A DNA stretch of 26,441 nt from Aminidesulfovibrio sp040307135 (GTDB lineage Bacteria; Desulfobacterota; Desulfovibrionia; Desulfovibrionales; Desulfovibrionaceae), in the NCBI GenBank assembly GCA_040307135.1, contig JAWRKD010000082.1, forward strand, positions 1 through 26,441, written 5' to 3'. How positions within the stretch are numbered: position 1 is the first letter of the stretch; every line of letters starts with the position of its first letter. Positions 16,214 through 22,990 of the stretch are shown here, in pieces. The position numbers and the translations under genes were made by a program. The notes beneath the pieces are model-generated. The model was not told where the DNA came from. It did not search any database and was given only the letters and a program-made list of their open reading frames with translations.

Positions 16214-17026
16214 TCAGCCCTGGAGGGACTTGAGCTTGAGGCGGGCCGGGGCGGCCTGCTCGGAGCGGGGGTACTCGTCCAGCAGGGCCTTCAGGTAGAA
16301 CACGGCGTTGGCCTTGTCGCCCACGGCCTCGTAGGCCAGGCCGATCTTGTACAGGGCCGCGGCCGCCTTGTCGTGCCGGGGAAACTTCTGGGTCACGTCC
16401 TTGAAGGTCAGGATGGCCTGGGTGAAGTCCTTCTGGGCGTACCAGGTCTCGCCGATCCAATAGTGGGCGTTGGGAACCAGGGAATCGTTGGGATAGTTCT
16501 TAAGGAATTCCTGGAGCGCTTCGCGGCCCTCCACGGGCTTGTCCGCCAGGACCAAGCGCAGGCCGCGCTCGTAGGCGGCCTGGGACTCCTTGGCCGGGGC
16601 CTTGGCCGGGGCAGGAGCCGGGGCGGCAGCGGCCTTGGCCTTGGACTTCTGGGCCTTGGCCGGGGCCGCGGACTTTTCGGCCCTGGCCGGTTCCGGGATC
16701 TTGGTGGGCGGCGCGGTCCAGGGCCGCGGCTCGGGGCTGCGCGCCACAGGCGGTTCCGGGGCCGGAGGCTGCTGGCTCATCTGAAGCTTGGCCTCCTCCA
16801 GCTCGGCCTCCAGGCGCTTGAGCCGCTCCTCCATGCGGGCCTCCAGGGCGGCGATGCTGTCCTGGGTCCCGCGCTGGGCCTCCTGGAACTGGAGGAAACT
16901 CTCCTCCAGGCTCTTGACGCGCCACTCCATGCTGTCTTCCGAGGGCGGCGGGTTCTTGGCCGCGCATCCGGCCAGGAGCAGGAGCAGGGCCAGGAAACCC
17001 AGTGACGTGGCGGCAAGGGTCTTCAT
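16214..17026 (-). CDS. YbgF/CpoB-like outer-membrane TPR lipoprotein
   Basis: 270 aa. MKTLAATSLGFLALLLLLAG followed by C21 is a lipoprotein signal with lipobox LAGC; Ala after the Cys favours the outer membrane. Residues about 33-84 form a charged coiled coil (SLEESFLQFQEAQ, EERLKRLEAELEEA), as in the trimerising N-terminus of YbgF/CpoB. A Pro/Ala/Lys linker (87-147) leads to three TPR-like repeats (about 149-182, 186-219, 223-256) with YPNDSLVPNAHYWIGE, typical of the tol-pal-associated C-terminal domain. CpoB links the Tol-Pal complex to peptidoglycan synthesis at division, but no tol or pal genes are nearby. An in-frame ATG seven codons upstream (17047) is possible; I chose the one giving the compact signal peptide. 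Confidence 0.83.
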   Translation of the reverse strand: MKTLAATSLGFLALLLLLAGCAAKNPPPSEDSMEWRVKSLEESFLQFQEAQRGTQDSIAALEARMEERLKRLEAELEEAKLQMSQQPPAPEPPVARSPEPRPWTAPPTKIPEPARAEKSAAPAKAQKSKAKAAAAPAPAPAKAPAKESQAAYERGLRLVLADKPVEGREALQEFLKNYPNDSLVPNAHYWIGETWYAQKDFTQAILTFKDVTQKFPRHDKAAAALYKIGLAYEAVGDKANAVFYLKALLDEYPRSEQAAPARLKLKSLQG

Positions 17027-17097
17027 TCTTCCAGTCCCATAGGCCATGCCCGGGGATTTTGCAAGGAATCCAGAGGCCCGGAGACGCGGCCCCGGCT

Positions 17098-17132
17098 TGC
17101 CAGGCTCCGGGTTTTGGGGCAAAACCCTGGCA
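17098..17132. repeat. Bulged inverted repeat in the divergent intergenic region
   Basis: TGCCAGG (17098-17104) pairs with CCTGGCA (17126-17132), and inside it GTTTTG (17111-17116) pairs with CAAAAC (17120-17125) around GGG. Alternatively GGGTTTTG and CAAAACCC form an eight-pair stem. It lies 27 bases before the membrane-protein ATG and about 70 bases before the divergent lipoprotein gene. No T-run follows, so it is not a normal terminator. It could be an operator or a leader structure. Confidence 0.5.
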
Positions 17133-17158
17133 GCCATCTCTCCTGGGAGTTGTTGTCC

Positions 17159-18085
17159 ATGACGGAATTTCACGACGCGCTGACCATGCTCTCCAGCGTC
17201 CTGGCCCCGGCCTTCTTCGACGTGCTCGGCCTGGCGGCTCTGGGCGCTCCGCTCCTGGCCTTCGCGGCCGAGGCCATGGGCCGGGCCCAGCGCAAGGCCT
17301 TCCTGGAAAAGTTCGCCCAGCACCTGGCGGTCATGGGCTTCGGCCTGCTGCTCCTGGCCCTGGCGGTCACCGCGGCCGGGGCCGGGCTGGCCGCCGTGCG
17401 CTTCCCCGAGATCATGGAGCGCCTGCACGCCCCGGGCTCGCCCCTGTTCCCGTTCTACGGGGCCATGGCGGCGGTCCTGCTGCTCCACGGCCTGTACCGC
17501 TTCGGCTGGGGCCTGCCCAAGGGCCCGCACCTCGCGCTGGGCGCCCTGGCCGGGCTGGCCTCGCTCACGGCCGTCTGGCTCTCGCTGCCCGCCTTGCGCG
17601 GTTTCACGGCCCTGCTCTCGCCCGAGACCGCCACGGCTTCCGGCCTGTTTCCGGCCCCGGGGTCGCCCTTCTGGCCCTGCCTGGCCCAGTACGCGGCCCT
17701 GGCCCCGGCCCTGGCCGGAGCCATGGCCCTGCTCTTCCTCCTGCATCGCCGCGACCGCGACAACTACGGCCGGGACTACTACGCCTTCTCCATGCGCCTG
17801 GCCGCACGCTGGGCCGCGCTCTGCGTGCTGCCCGCCCTGGCCGTGCAGCCCTGGCTCCTGCTCAGCCTGGAGCCCGGCCTGCGCGGCCTGGTCCTGGCCT
17901 CGCCCACGGCCCTGCTCTGGGGCCTGGCCGCCCTGCTCATGCTCCTCTGCGCCGGGAGCTGGTGGGCCGTGGCCCGAAGCGGCTCGCCCATGCGGCTCAA
18001 AGGCCTCATGCTCGGCGCGGCCCTGGCGGCCTGGCTCTTCCACGCCCTGCTCCTGGCCCTGTCCGCGGAACTGTTCTTCGCCTGA
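17159..18085 (+). CDS. Membrane protein of unknown function, about eight transmembrane helices
   Basis: 308 aa from the ATG with GGGAG about ten bases upstream; the open frame upstream has only a TTG and lies in the inverted repeat. Hydrophobic segments are near residues 14-40, 54-80, 96-114, 124-146, 178-204, 218-244, 250-277 and 282-306. Charged loops include GRAQRKAFLEKF and HRRDRDNYGRDYY. Several His (H5, H55, H90, H110, H124) lie at or near helix ends, which could suggest haem or quinone chemistry, but there is no recognisable haem motif. I do not recognise the family. The gene stands alone between a structured divergent region and a strong terminator, so it is probably transcribed by itself. 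Confidence 0.8.
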   Translation: MTEFHDALTMLSSVLAPAFFDVLGLAALGAPLLAFAAEAMGRAQRKAFLEKFAQHLAVMGFGLLLLALAVTAAGAGLAAVRFPEIMERLHAPGSPLFPFYGAMAAVLLLHGLYRFGWGLPKGPHLALGALAGLASLTAVWLSLPALRGFTALLSPETATASGLFPAPGSPFWPCLAQYAALAPALAGAMALLFLLHRRDRDNYGRDYYAFSMRLAARWAALCVLPALAVQPWLLLSLEPGLRGLVLASPTALLWGLAALLMLLCAGSWWAVARSGSPMRLKGLMLGAALAAWLFHALLLALSAELFFA

Positions 18086-18098
18086 TCCACGGCCAACG

Positions 18099-18134
18099 AA
18101 AAGGCCCGTCCGGTGTCCCGGGCGGGCCTTTTTT
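18099..18134 (+). terminator. Long stem-loop terminator between convergent membrane-protein gene and cheA
   Basis: AAAAGGCCCG (18099-18108) pairs with CGGGCCTTTT (18123-18132), and CCGG (18110-18113) pairs with CCGG (18118-18121) across TGTC, giving a nearly continuous 15-pair stem with one T-G wobble. T-tract continues to 18134 on the plus strand. The minus strand also ends its stem in TTTT, so it may end the che transcript too. Confidence 0.9.
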
Positions 18135-18154
18135 GTCGCTTCGCAGCCAGGGGC

Positions 18155-21052
18155 TCAGCGGTCCAGCTGGGTGGACAGGGCGTATATCTCGTGCGGGTCA
18201 AGGATGAGCACCACCGAGCCGTCGCCCATGATGGTGGCTCCGGAGATGCCCTTGATCTCGAAGGTGTTGGTAGTGTGGCCCAGGGGCTTGATGACGATCT
18301 CCTGGCGCTCCAGAAGACGGTCCACCACGATGCCCAGGCGGCGTTCGTTGTCGTGGATGACCACCACGGGCAGTATCTCGCGGTTCTCCTCATTGGCCGG
18401 GAGCTTGAGGAGCTGGGAGAGCTCCATGATGCCCAGGACCTCGCCGCGCAGGGTCACGGCCTTGCGCTTGTTCACGTCGGCCAGGCGCTCGGTCTCGATC
18501 TTGGTGGTCTCGGACACGGCGTCCAAGGGGATGGCGTAGGTATGGCCGTTCACCTGGACCATGAGGGCGTCGATGATGGCCAGGGTCAGGGGCAGGGTCA
18601 GGGTGATGCGCGTGCCCTTGCCCACCTCGGAGTGGGTCTGGACGTTGCCCTTGAGGTTCTTGATGTTGGTCTTGACCACGTCCATGCCCACGCCGCGGCC
18701 CGAAATGTCGGTGATCTTCTCGGCCGAGGAGAAGCCCGGGGCAAAGATGAGCTCGATGGCTTCGCGGTCGCCCAGAGCCTGGGCCTCCTCCTGGGTCATG
18801 AGGCCCTTTTTCACGGCCACCTGGCGCATCTTCTCCGGGTCGATGCCCCGGCCGTCGTCCTCCACCTCGATGGCCACGGAATTGCCCTTGTGGTAGGCGC
18901 GCAGCCAGACGTGGCCGGTGCCCTTCTTGCCAGCGGCCACGCGCACGTCCTCGGGCTCCAGGCCGTGGTCCACGGCGTTGCGCACGAGGTGCACCAGGGG
19001 ATCGCCGATCTCCTCCACCACGCTCTTGTCCAGCTCGGTCTCCTCGCCTTCCAGGATGAGCTCCACCTCCTTGCCGCTCTTGCGAGAGAGGTCGCGCACC
19101 AGGCGGGGGAAGCGGGAGAAGACCGTCTGCACCGGGACCATGCGGACCTTCATGATGGTGTCCTGCAGGTCGTCGGAAATGCGGGCCATGGCGTAGGTGG
19201 TCTCGGTGAGCTGCTGGGCCACCATGTGCACTTCCTGCTGCCCCTCCTCCAGTGCCCGGGCCAGCATGGAATAGCGGTTGCGGTTGATGATGAGCTCGCC
19301 GATGAGATTCATGAGATGGTCGAGCTTCTGGTGGTCCACCCGGATGGTGGTGGAGGCTTTCTGCTTGGCCGGTTCGCCGCCCGACGCGGCCTGGCCGGCC
19401 ACGGGCATGGCCGGGCCGGGCTCGGGCTTGGGCTCGGGCCGAGGCGCAGGTTTGGGCGCGGCGGGTCTGGGCGCCGGGGCCGCCGGTTTGGGGGCCGGGG
19501 CGGCGGGCTTGGCAGCAGGCTTGGGCTCGGGCTTCGATTCAGGCTTGGGCTCGGGCTCCGGTTCAGGCTTGGGCCCGGGCTTGGGCGCGGCGGGCGGAGC
19601 AGCGGGCGCAACGCCCTGGGCCGCGGCAATGGCCGCCAGGTCCTTGAGCACCATGTCGCGCAGGATGGCGAACTCCTGCTCCAGGATGTCCAGCATCATC
19701 TCGAAGCCGATGCCGGACTTGCGGCCCTGGTCCACGAGCTTGGCCGTGCGCTCGGCGTAGCCGCGCACCTCCTCCAGGCCCATGTAGCCCGCCGAGTTCT
19801 GGAAGGTGACCAGGCTGCGGTACAGGCCGTCCACGATCTCCCCCTGGGAGGCGTCCTTGCGCAGGGCCTCCAGGGCGAAGGTCACGTTGTCGATCTGCTG
19901 CTTGACCGTGGACTCGAACACGGCCACGTCCTCGGGGTCATAGGCCGGCAGGTCGCCGGACGGGGCCGGGGCTGGCTCCTTGGCCGGGGCCGTTTCTTCG
20001 GCCGGGGCAGGCTCCTCGGCCCCGGCAGGCTCCTCGGCCGGGGCGGCTTCCGCAGCGGCCGCGCCGCGGGCCGAGGCCTGGGGCAGCTCGCCGCCTTCCG
20101 CGGCGCGCTGGAGCAGGGAGACGAAGCCGGAGATGTCCACGGGCACCACCCGGCCGGTCTTCACGTCCACCTTGCCGATGACGGCCTCGATGGAGTCCAC
20201 CACGGCCAGGAGCAGGTCGATGAGGCCCTGGCTCACGGCCATCTCGCCCTTGCGCACCTTGTTGAACAGGGTTTCGCCCTCGTGGGTCAGGGCGTTCAGT
20301 TCGCGGAAGCCGATGATTCCGCTGTTGCCTTTCAGGTTGTGGAAGTAGCGGAAGATGTCGTTGACCAGGCCGGAGTTCTCGCCGTCTGCGGCTTCCAGGT
20401 CCACCAGGGACTGGTTCAGGTTGGCCACGATCTCGCCGGCCTCCTCCAGGAAGTCGGCCAAGTGGCCTTCGCCCACCGTGGTCAGGGTGTAGGGCGTGGC
20501 GTCGAAGTCCGGATCGGCCTCCACCTGGAGCGTGGGCCTGCGGCCGTTGGCCGGGGCCTCGGGCTCGGGTTCGGGCTCCGGCGCGGGCTCGGGCGCGGGC
20601 TCGGGCGCGGCCTCGGGCTCTGCTCCGGCCTGGGCCGGGGCCGGCTCCGGCGCAACGCCGCCGGCCAGGGCCGCCTCGATGCGGGCGATGATCGGGGAGG
20701 TGTCCACCTCGCCCTCGTTGCCCTTGGTTTCCAGGCTCTCCACCATGGTGCGCAGGGCGTCCGTGGCGGCCAGGATGATGTCCATGATCTCCGCGGTCAC
20801 GGCCATGCTGCCCTGGCGCAGTTCATCCAGGATGTTCTCGGCCTTGTGGGCCAGACTGTTGATCTTGTTCAGCCCGAGAAAGCCCGAGGCTCCCTTGAGC
20901 GAGTGCATGGGTCGGAAAATCTCGTTCAAGAGCCCCAGGTTGGTGGGATTTTTCTCAAGCTCCAGGAGGTTCGGCTCGATGGTCTCGAGATGCTCCTTGG
21001 CCTCGACGAAAAAATCGGCAAGAATTTCCGGATCCATGAATTCCTGGCTCAT
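18155..21052 (-). CDS. cheA: Chemotaxis histidine kinase CheA with three HPt-like modules
   Basis: 965 aa from the ATG of MSQEF; another ATG five codons in (21037) has AGGA upstream and is also possible. HPt1 carries H50 in MHSLKGASGFLG. HPt2 carries H238 in FHNLKGNSGIIG. A third HPt-like helical module (about 370-475) reads LVTFQNSAGYMG with V415 in place of the phosphoacceptor His. Three Pro/Ala/Glu/Lys-rich linkers separate them (about 133-170, 325-366, 480-560). No CheY-binding P2 domain is evident. Then come the dimerisation helices (DHQKLDHLMNLIGELIINRN), the ATPase domain with HLVRNAVDHG (N692), DDGRG (732-736) and GRGVGMD (785-791), and a C-terminal CheW-like domain (about 825-960). 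It phosphorylates CheY and CheB in response to receptors. Last gene of the operon. Confidence 0.94.
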   Translation of the reverse strand: MSQEFMDPEILADFFVEAKEHLETIEPNLLELEKNPTNLGLLNEIFRPMHSLKGASGFLGLNKINSLAHKAENILDELRQGSMAVTAEIMDIILAATDALRTMVESLETKGNEGEVDTSPIIARIEAALAGGVAPEPAPAQAGAEPEAAPEPAPEPAPEPEPEPEAPANGRRPTLQVEADPDFDATPYTLTTVGEGHLADFLEEAGEIVANLNQSLVDLEAADGENSGLVNDIFRYFHNLKGNSGIIGFRELNALTHEGETLFNKVRKGEMAVSQGLIDLLLAVVDSIEAVIGKVDVKTGRVVPVDISGFVSLLQRAAEGGELPQASARGAAAAEAAPAEEPAGAEEPAPAEETAPAKEPAPAPSGDLPAYDPEDVAVFESTVKQQIDNVTFALEALRKDASQGEIVDGLYRSLVTFQNSAGYMGLEEVRGYAERTAKLVDQGRKSGIGFEMMLDILEQEFAILRDMVLKDLAAIAAAQGVAPAAPPAAPKPGPKPEPEPEPKPESKPEPKPAAKPAAPAPKPAAPAPRPAAPKPAPRPEPKPEPGPAMPVAGQAASGGEPAKQKASTTIRVDHQKLDHLMNLIGELIINRNRYSMLARALEEGQQEVHMVAQQLTETTYAMARISDDLQDTIMKVRMVPVQTVFSRFPRLVRDLSRKSGKEVELILEGEETELDKSVVEEIGDPLVHLVRNAVDHGLEPEDVRVAAGKKGTGHVWLRAYHKGNSVAIEVEDDGRGIDPEKMRQVAVKKGLMTQEEAQALGDREAIELIFAPGFSSAEKITDISGRGVGMDVVKTNIKNLKGNVQTHSEVGKGTRITLTLPLTLAIIDALMVQVNGHTYAIPLDAVSETTKIETERLADVNKRKAVTLRGEVLGIMELSQLLKLPANEENREILPVVVIHDNERRLGIVVDRLLERQEIVIKPLGHTTNTFEIKGISGATIMGDGSVVLILDPHEIYALSTQLDR
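20006..20039. repeat. 16-base direct repeat inside a cheA linker
   Basis: GGCAGGCTCCTCGGCC occurs at 20006-20021 and 20024-20039, an 18-base period. In the cheA reading frame it encodes the Pro/Ala/Glu-rich linker between HPt2 and the third HPt-like module. The period keeps the frame, so copy changes would only alter linker length. Confidence 0.7.
20581..20616. repeat. 12-base tandem repeat, three copies, in the first cheA linker
   Basis: GCGCGGGCTCGG is repeated exactly at 20581-20592 and 20593-20604, and once more with one mismatch at 20605-20616. In cheA it encodes a Pro-Glu-Pro-Ala repeat between HPt1 and HPt2. Being a multiple of three, gain or loss would change linker length without a frameshift. 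Confidence 0.85.
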
Positions 21053-21127
21053 CAGCCCCCCCATGCGGGCGCGCAACCGCGCGTCTCCCGCGCGGCCCAT
21101 CCCCCGGGCGCGCGGCCCGAGGCGTCA

Positions 21128-21496
21128 CTATCCCAGCAGCATCTTCACGTTGCGAACCAGCTTCTCCGGCTGCGCAGGCTTGACCATGTACAGGTTCGCG
21201 CCGATGGTCAGGCCGATCTGAATGTCCTTGTCCTGGCCCTCCGTGGAGAGGACCACGATGGGGATGTCCCGGTAGGTCTCCTGCTCGCGCACGGTCTTGA
21301 TGAAGCTCAGCCCGTCCATACGCGGCATGTTCACATCCGAGACGATGAGGTCCACCTGCTCGGCCGCGTAGAGCTTCTCCAGCCCGTCCAGTCCGTCCTC
21401 GGCCGTGGTCACCTTGAACCCTTCCTTCTTCATGATGAAGGCCACGAGGTTCCTCACAGTCTTGGAATCGTCCACAATGAGAATATGTTTAGGCAT
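21128..21496 (-). CDS. cheY: Single-domain chemotaxis response regulator CheY
   Basis: 122 aa, only a receiver domain. It has the acidic pair D9-D10 (LIVDDSKTVR), phosphoacceptor D54 (VSDVNMPRMDG), the switch Ser84 (VVLSTEG) and conserved K106 (MVKPAQP), so it should be phosphorylated normally. The aromatic switch position near TIGANLYMVKP is occupied by Tyr103. It carries the signal from CheA to the flagellar motor or another output. GGAGG lies at a normal distance from the ATG. The ATG overlaps the end of the cheW gene by eight bases, and cheA starts 75 bases downstream. GC-rich short palindromes lie in that 75-base gap, but I cannot assign them a function. Confidence 0.94.
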   Translation of the reverse strand: MPKHILIVDDSKTVRNLVAFIMKKEGFKVTTAEDGLDGLEKLYAAEQVDLIVSDVNMPRMDGLSFIKTVREQETYRDIPIVVLSTEGQDKDIQIGLTIGANLYMVKPAQPEKLVRNVKMLLG

Positions 21497-22184
21497 CGGG
21501 GCCTCCTTCGCGTCTCAAGACGCCTTCCACCAGGCTGTCGATGGACAGGACGCTCACCAGTTTGTCCCCGTTCTTGAGCAGTCCCATGAGAAATTCCGCG
21601 CTGTCGCCGAAGTGCGCGGCCACGCCCCAGTCCACGTCCTCGTGCCGGGCGCGGTACATGGTGGCCACGGATTGGATCATGAGCCCAACCTGGAGCCCGC
21701 GATGGCGGCAGATGACGATGAAGCGGTCCGCCCCGGTCTCGGCCTTGAGCCCCATGAGGTTGCGCAGCCGCAGGAGCGGCGTGACCTTGCCCCGCAGGTT
21801 GATGATGCCCGCGATGAAGGACGGGGCCGCGGGCAGCTTGGTGGCCGGCACGTGCTTGATCACTTCCTGGATGACCATGATGGGCAGGGCGAACTCCCGT
21901 TCGCCCAGGGCGAAGCTCACCAGCTGGACCTCGGGCATCTCGCGCACCCGGGCCTCGAAGCCCGCGTCCGTGCCCTGGTCCTCGGGGCCGCCCTGCTTGG
22001 CCGCGAACCCGGGCAGCACCGCGTCGCTGCGCGGGTCCACCCGCGGCGTGCGCGAGAGCACGCCGTCCTGGTCCAGGCCCACGTACTTGTCCAGAAAGGC
22101 CTGCTCGGCCTGGGACAGGTCCCCGCCGCGCTCCTCGCCCGGCAGCTTCACGTCCTCGATGAAATAGTTCTCAGGTGTCTTCAT
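21489..22184 (-). CDS. cheW: CheW-domain coupling protein with about 85-residue N-terminal extension
   Basis: 231 aa, well above the usual 150-170 aa. The CheW domain occupies about 85-225: VQLVSFALGEREFALPIMVI, IAGIINLRGKVTPLLRLRNL and FIVICRHRGLQVGLMIQSV. The extension (MKTPENYFIEDVKLPGEERG onward) is polar, acidic and probably partly disordered. The CheW domain would bridge receptors and CheA in the membrane-bound array. The start overlaps the end of the ParA gene by 14 bases and the stop overlaps the cheY start, so translation is coupled in both directions. Vibrio ParP is a CheW-like protein whose N-terminal part binds the ParA homologue ParC; the arrangement here is similar, but sequence similarity of the extension to ParP is not something I can show. 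Plain CheW is the alternative. Confidence 0.88.
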   Translation of the reverse strand: MKTPENYFIEDVKLPGEERGGDLSQAEQAFLDKYVGLDQDGVLSRTPRVDPRSDAVLPGFAAKQGGPEDQGTDAGFEARVREMPEVQLVSFALGEREFALPIMVIQEVIKHVPATKLPAAPSFIAGIINLRGKVTPLLRLRNLMGLKAETGADRFIVICRHRGLQVGLMIQSVATMYRARHEDVDWGVAAHFGDSAEFLMGLLKNGDKLVSVLSIDSLVEGVLRREGGPDA

Positions 22185-22950
22185 GCTCGTCGATCTCCCG
22201 GGCCAGTTGCATGTATTCCAAGGCGCCGCGGGTTTCCGGGTCCAGCTCGAAGATGACCCGGCCCTGGGCGCAGGCCTCGCGGAAGCGCGTGTCCAGGTTG
22301 ATGACCGTGTCGAAAACCCGTTCTCCCAGCTTGTCCCGCATGAGCCGCAGGATCCTTCTGCAGGCCGAGGCCCGCTTGTCGTACATGGTGGCCAGGGCCT
22401 TGAAACGCACCGGCCGGGGCAGGACCTTGTTCAAGAGCCGGATGGTGTCGAACAGGAGCCGGATGCCGTAGAGCGCCAGGAAATCCGTCTGGATCGGGAT
22501 GATCACCAGGTCCGAGGCCACCAGCGCGTTCACCAGGAGCACGCCCACGTGGGGCGGGCAGTCCACGAGCACGTAGTCGTAACGGCCGCGCACGCGGGAA
22601 AGGCCCTGGGAAAGAATCAGGCCCTTGTTCTTGCGGTCCTTGAGGTCCACCTCCAGTTCCGACAGCCGGATATGGCCGGGCACGAAGTCGAAGCTCATGC
22701 CCTCGCGGCGCTTCACGATGCGCTCCCAAACCCCGCTGTCTCCGTCTTCGGCGTGGAACAGGTCATAGGCGGTGTAGTCCAGGTTCTCGGGGTAGAAGGC
22801 CAGGTGCACCGAGGCGTTGCCGTGGGGGTCCAGGTCCATGACCAGGACCTGCCTGCCCAGGCGGGCCAGGGCCGCTCCCAGGGTCAGGGCCGTGGTGGTC
22901 TTGCCCACCCCGCCCTTCTGGTTGGCCACGGCCAGTATCCTCGCTTCCAC
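22171..22950 (-). CDS. ParA-family ATPase in the che operon (ParC-like)
   Basis: 259 aa from a GTG start with AGGAGGACAG directly upstream. The deviant Walker A KGGVGKTT (residues 12-19) follows AVANQ. Switch regions are MDLDPHGNAS (Walker A') and VLVDCPPHVG (Walker B), followed by IIPIQTDFLAL. The lack of an N-terminal helix-turn-helix marks it as a type Ib/orphan ParA rather than a plasmid partition protein, and no parB or parS is near. ParA-like ATPases in chemotaxis operons (ParC in Vibrio, PpfA in Rhodobacter) place chemoreceptor clusters at poles or distribute them. Position between cheR and the extended cheW supports that role. A MinD-like or plasmid-type role is much less likely. Cytoplasmic. 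Confidence 0.9.
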   Translation of the reverse strand: MEARILAVANQKGGVGKTTTALTLGAALARLGRQVLVMDLDPHGNASVHLAFYPENLDYTAYDLFHAEDGDSGVWERIVKRREGMSFDFVPGHIRLSELEVDLKDRKNKGLILSQGLSRVRGRYDYVLVDCPPHVGVLLVNALVASDLVIIPIQTDFLALYGIRLLFDTIRLLNKVLPRPVRFKALATMYDKRASACRRILRLMRDKLGERVFDTVINLDTRFREACAQGRVIFELDPETRGALEYMQLAREIDEHEDT

Positions 22951-22990
22951 CTGTCCTCCTCTTCCGCCTTGAGAGTTCCGGACCGCCGCC

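Noticed and set aside
17031..17060. TTGCAA and TATGGG 17 bases apart upstream of the lipoprotein gene on the minus strand
   Set aside because: Transcription would start only a few bases before the ATG and the -10 is poor.
17114..17158. TTG start extending the membrane protein by 15 residues
   Set aside because: It falls inside the inverted repeat and lacks a ribosome site; the ATG at 17159 has GGGAG upstream.
18113..21577. Long open frame on the plus strand opposite cheA and cheY (1154 codons)
   Set aside because: Rich in His, Gly, Leu and Gln with no domain pattern, and exactly antisense to well-supported genes. High GC at third codon positions creates such shadows.
22171..22950. ParA gene as a plasmid or chromosome partition locus
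   Set aside because: No parB or parS-like repeats nearby, and it overlaps the cheW gene inside a che operon.
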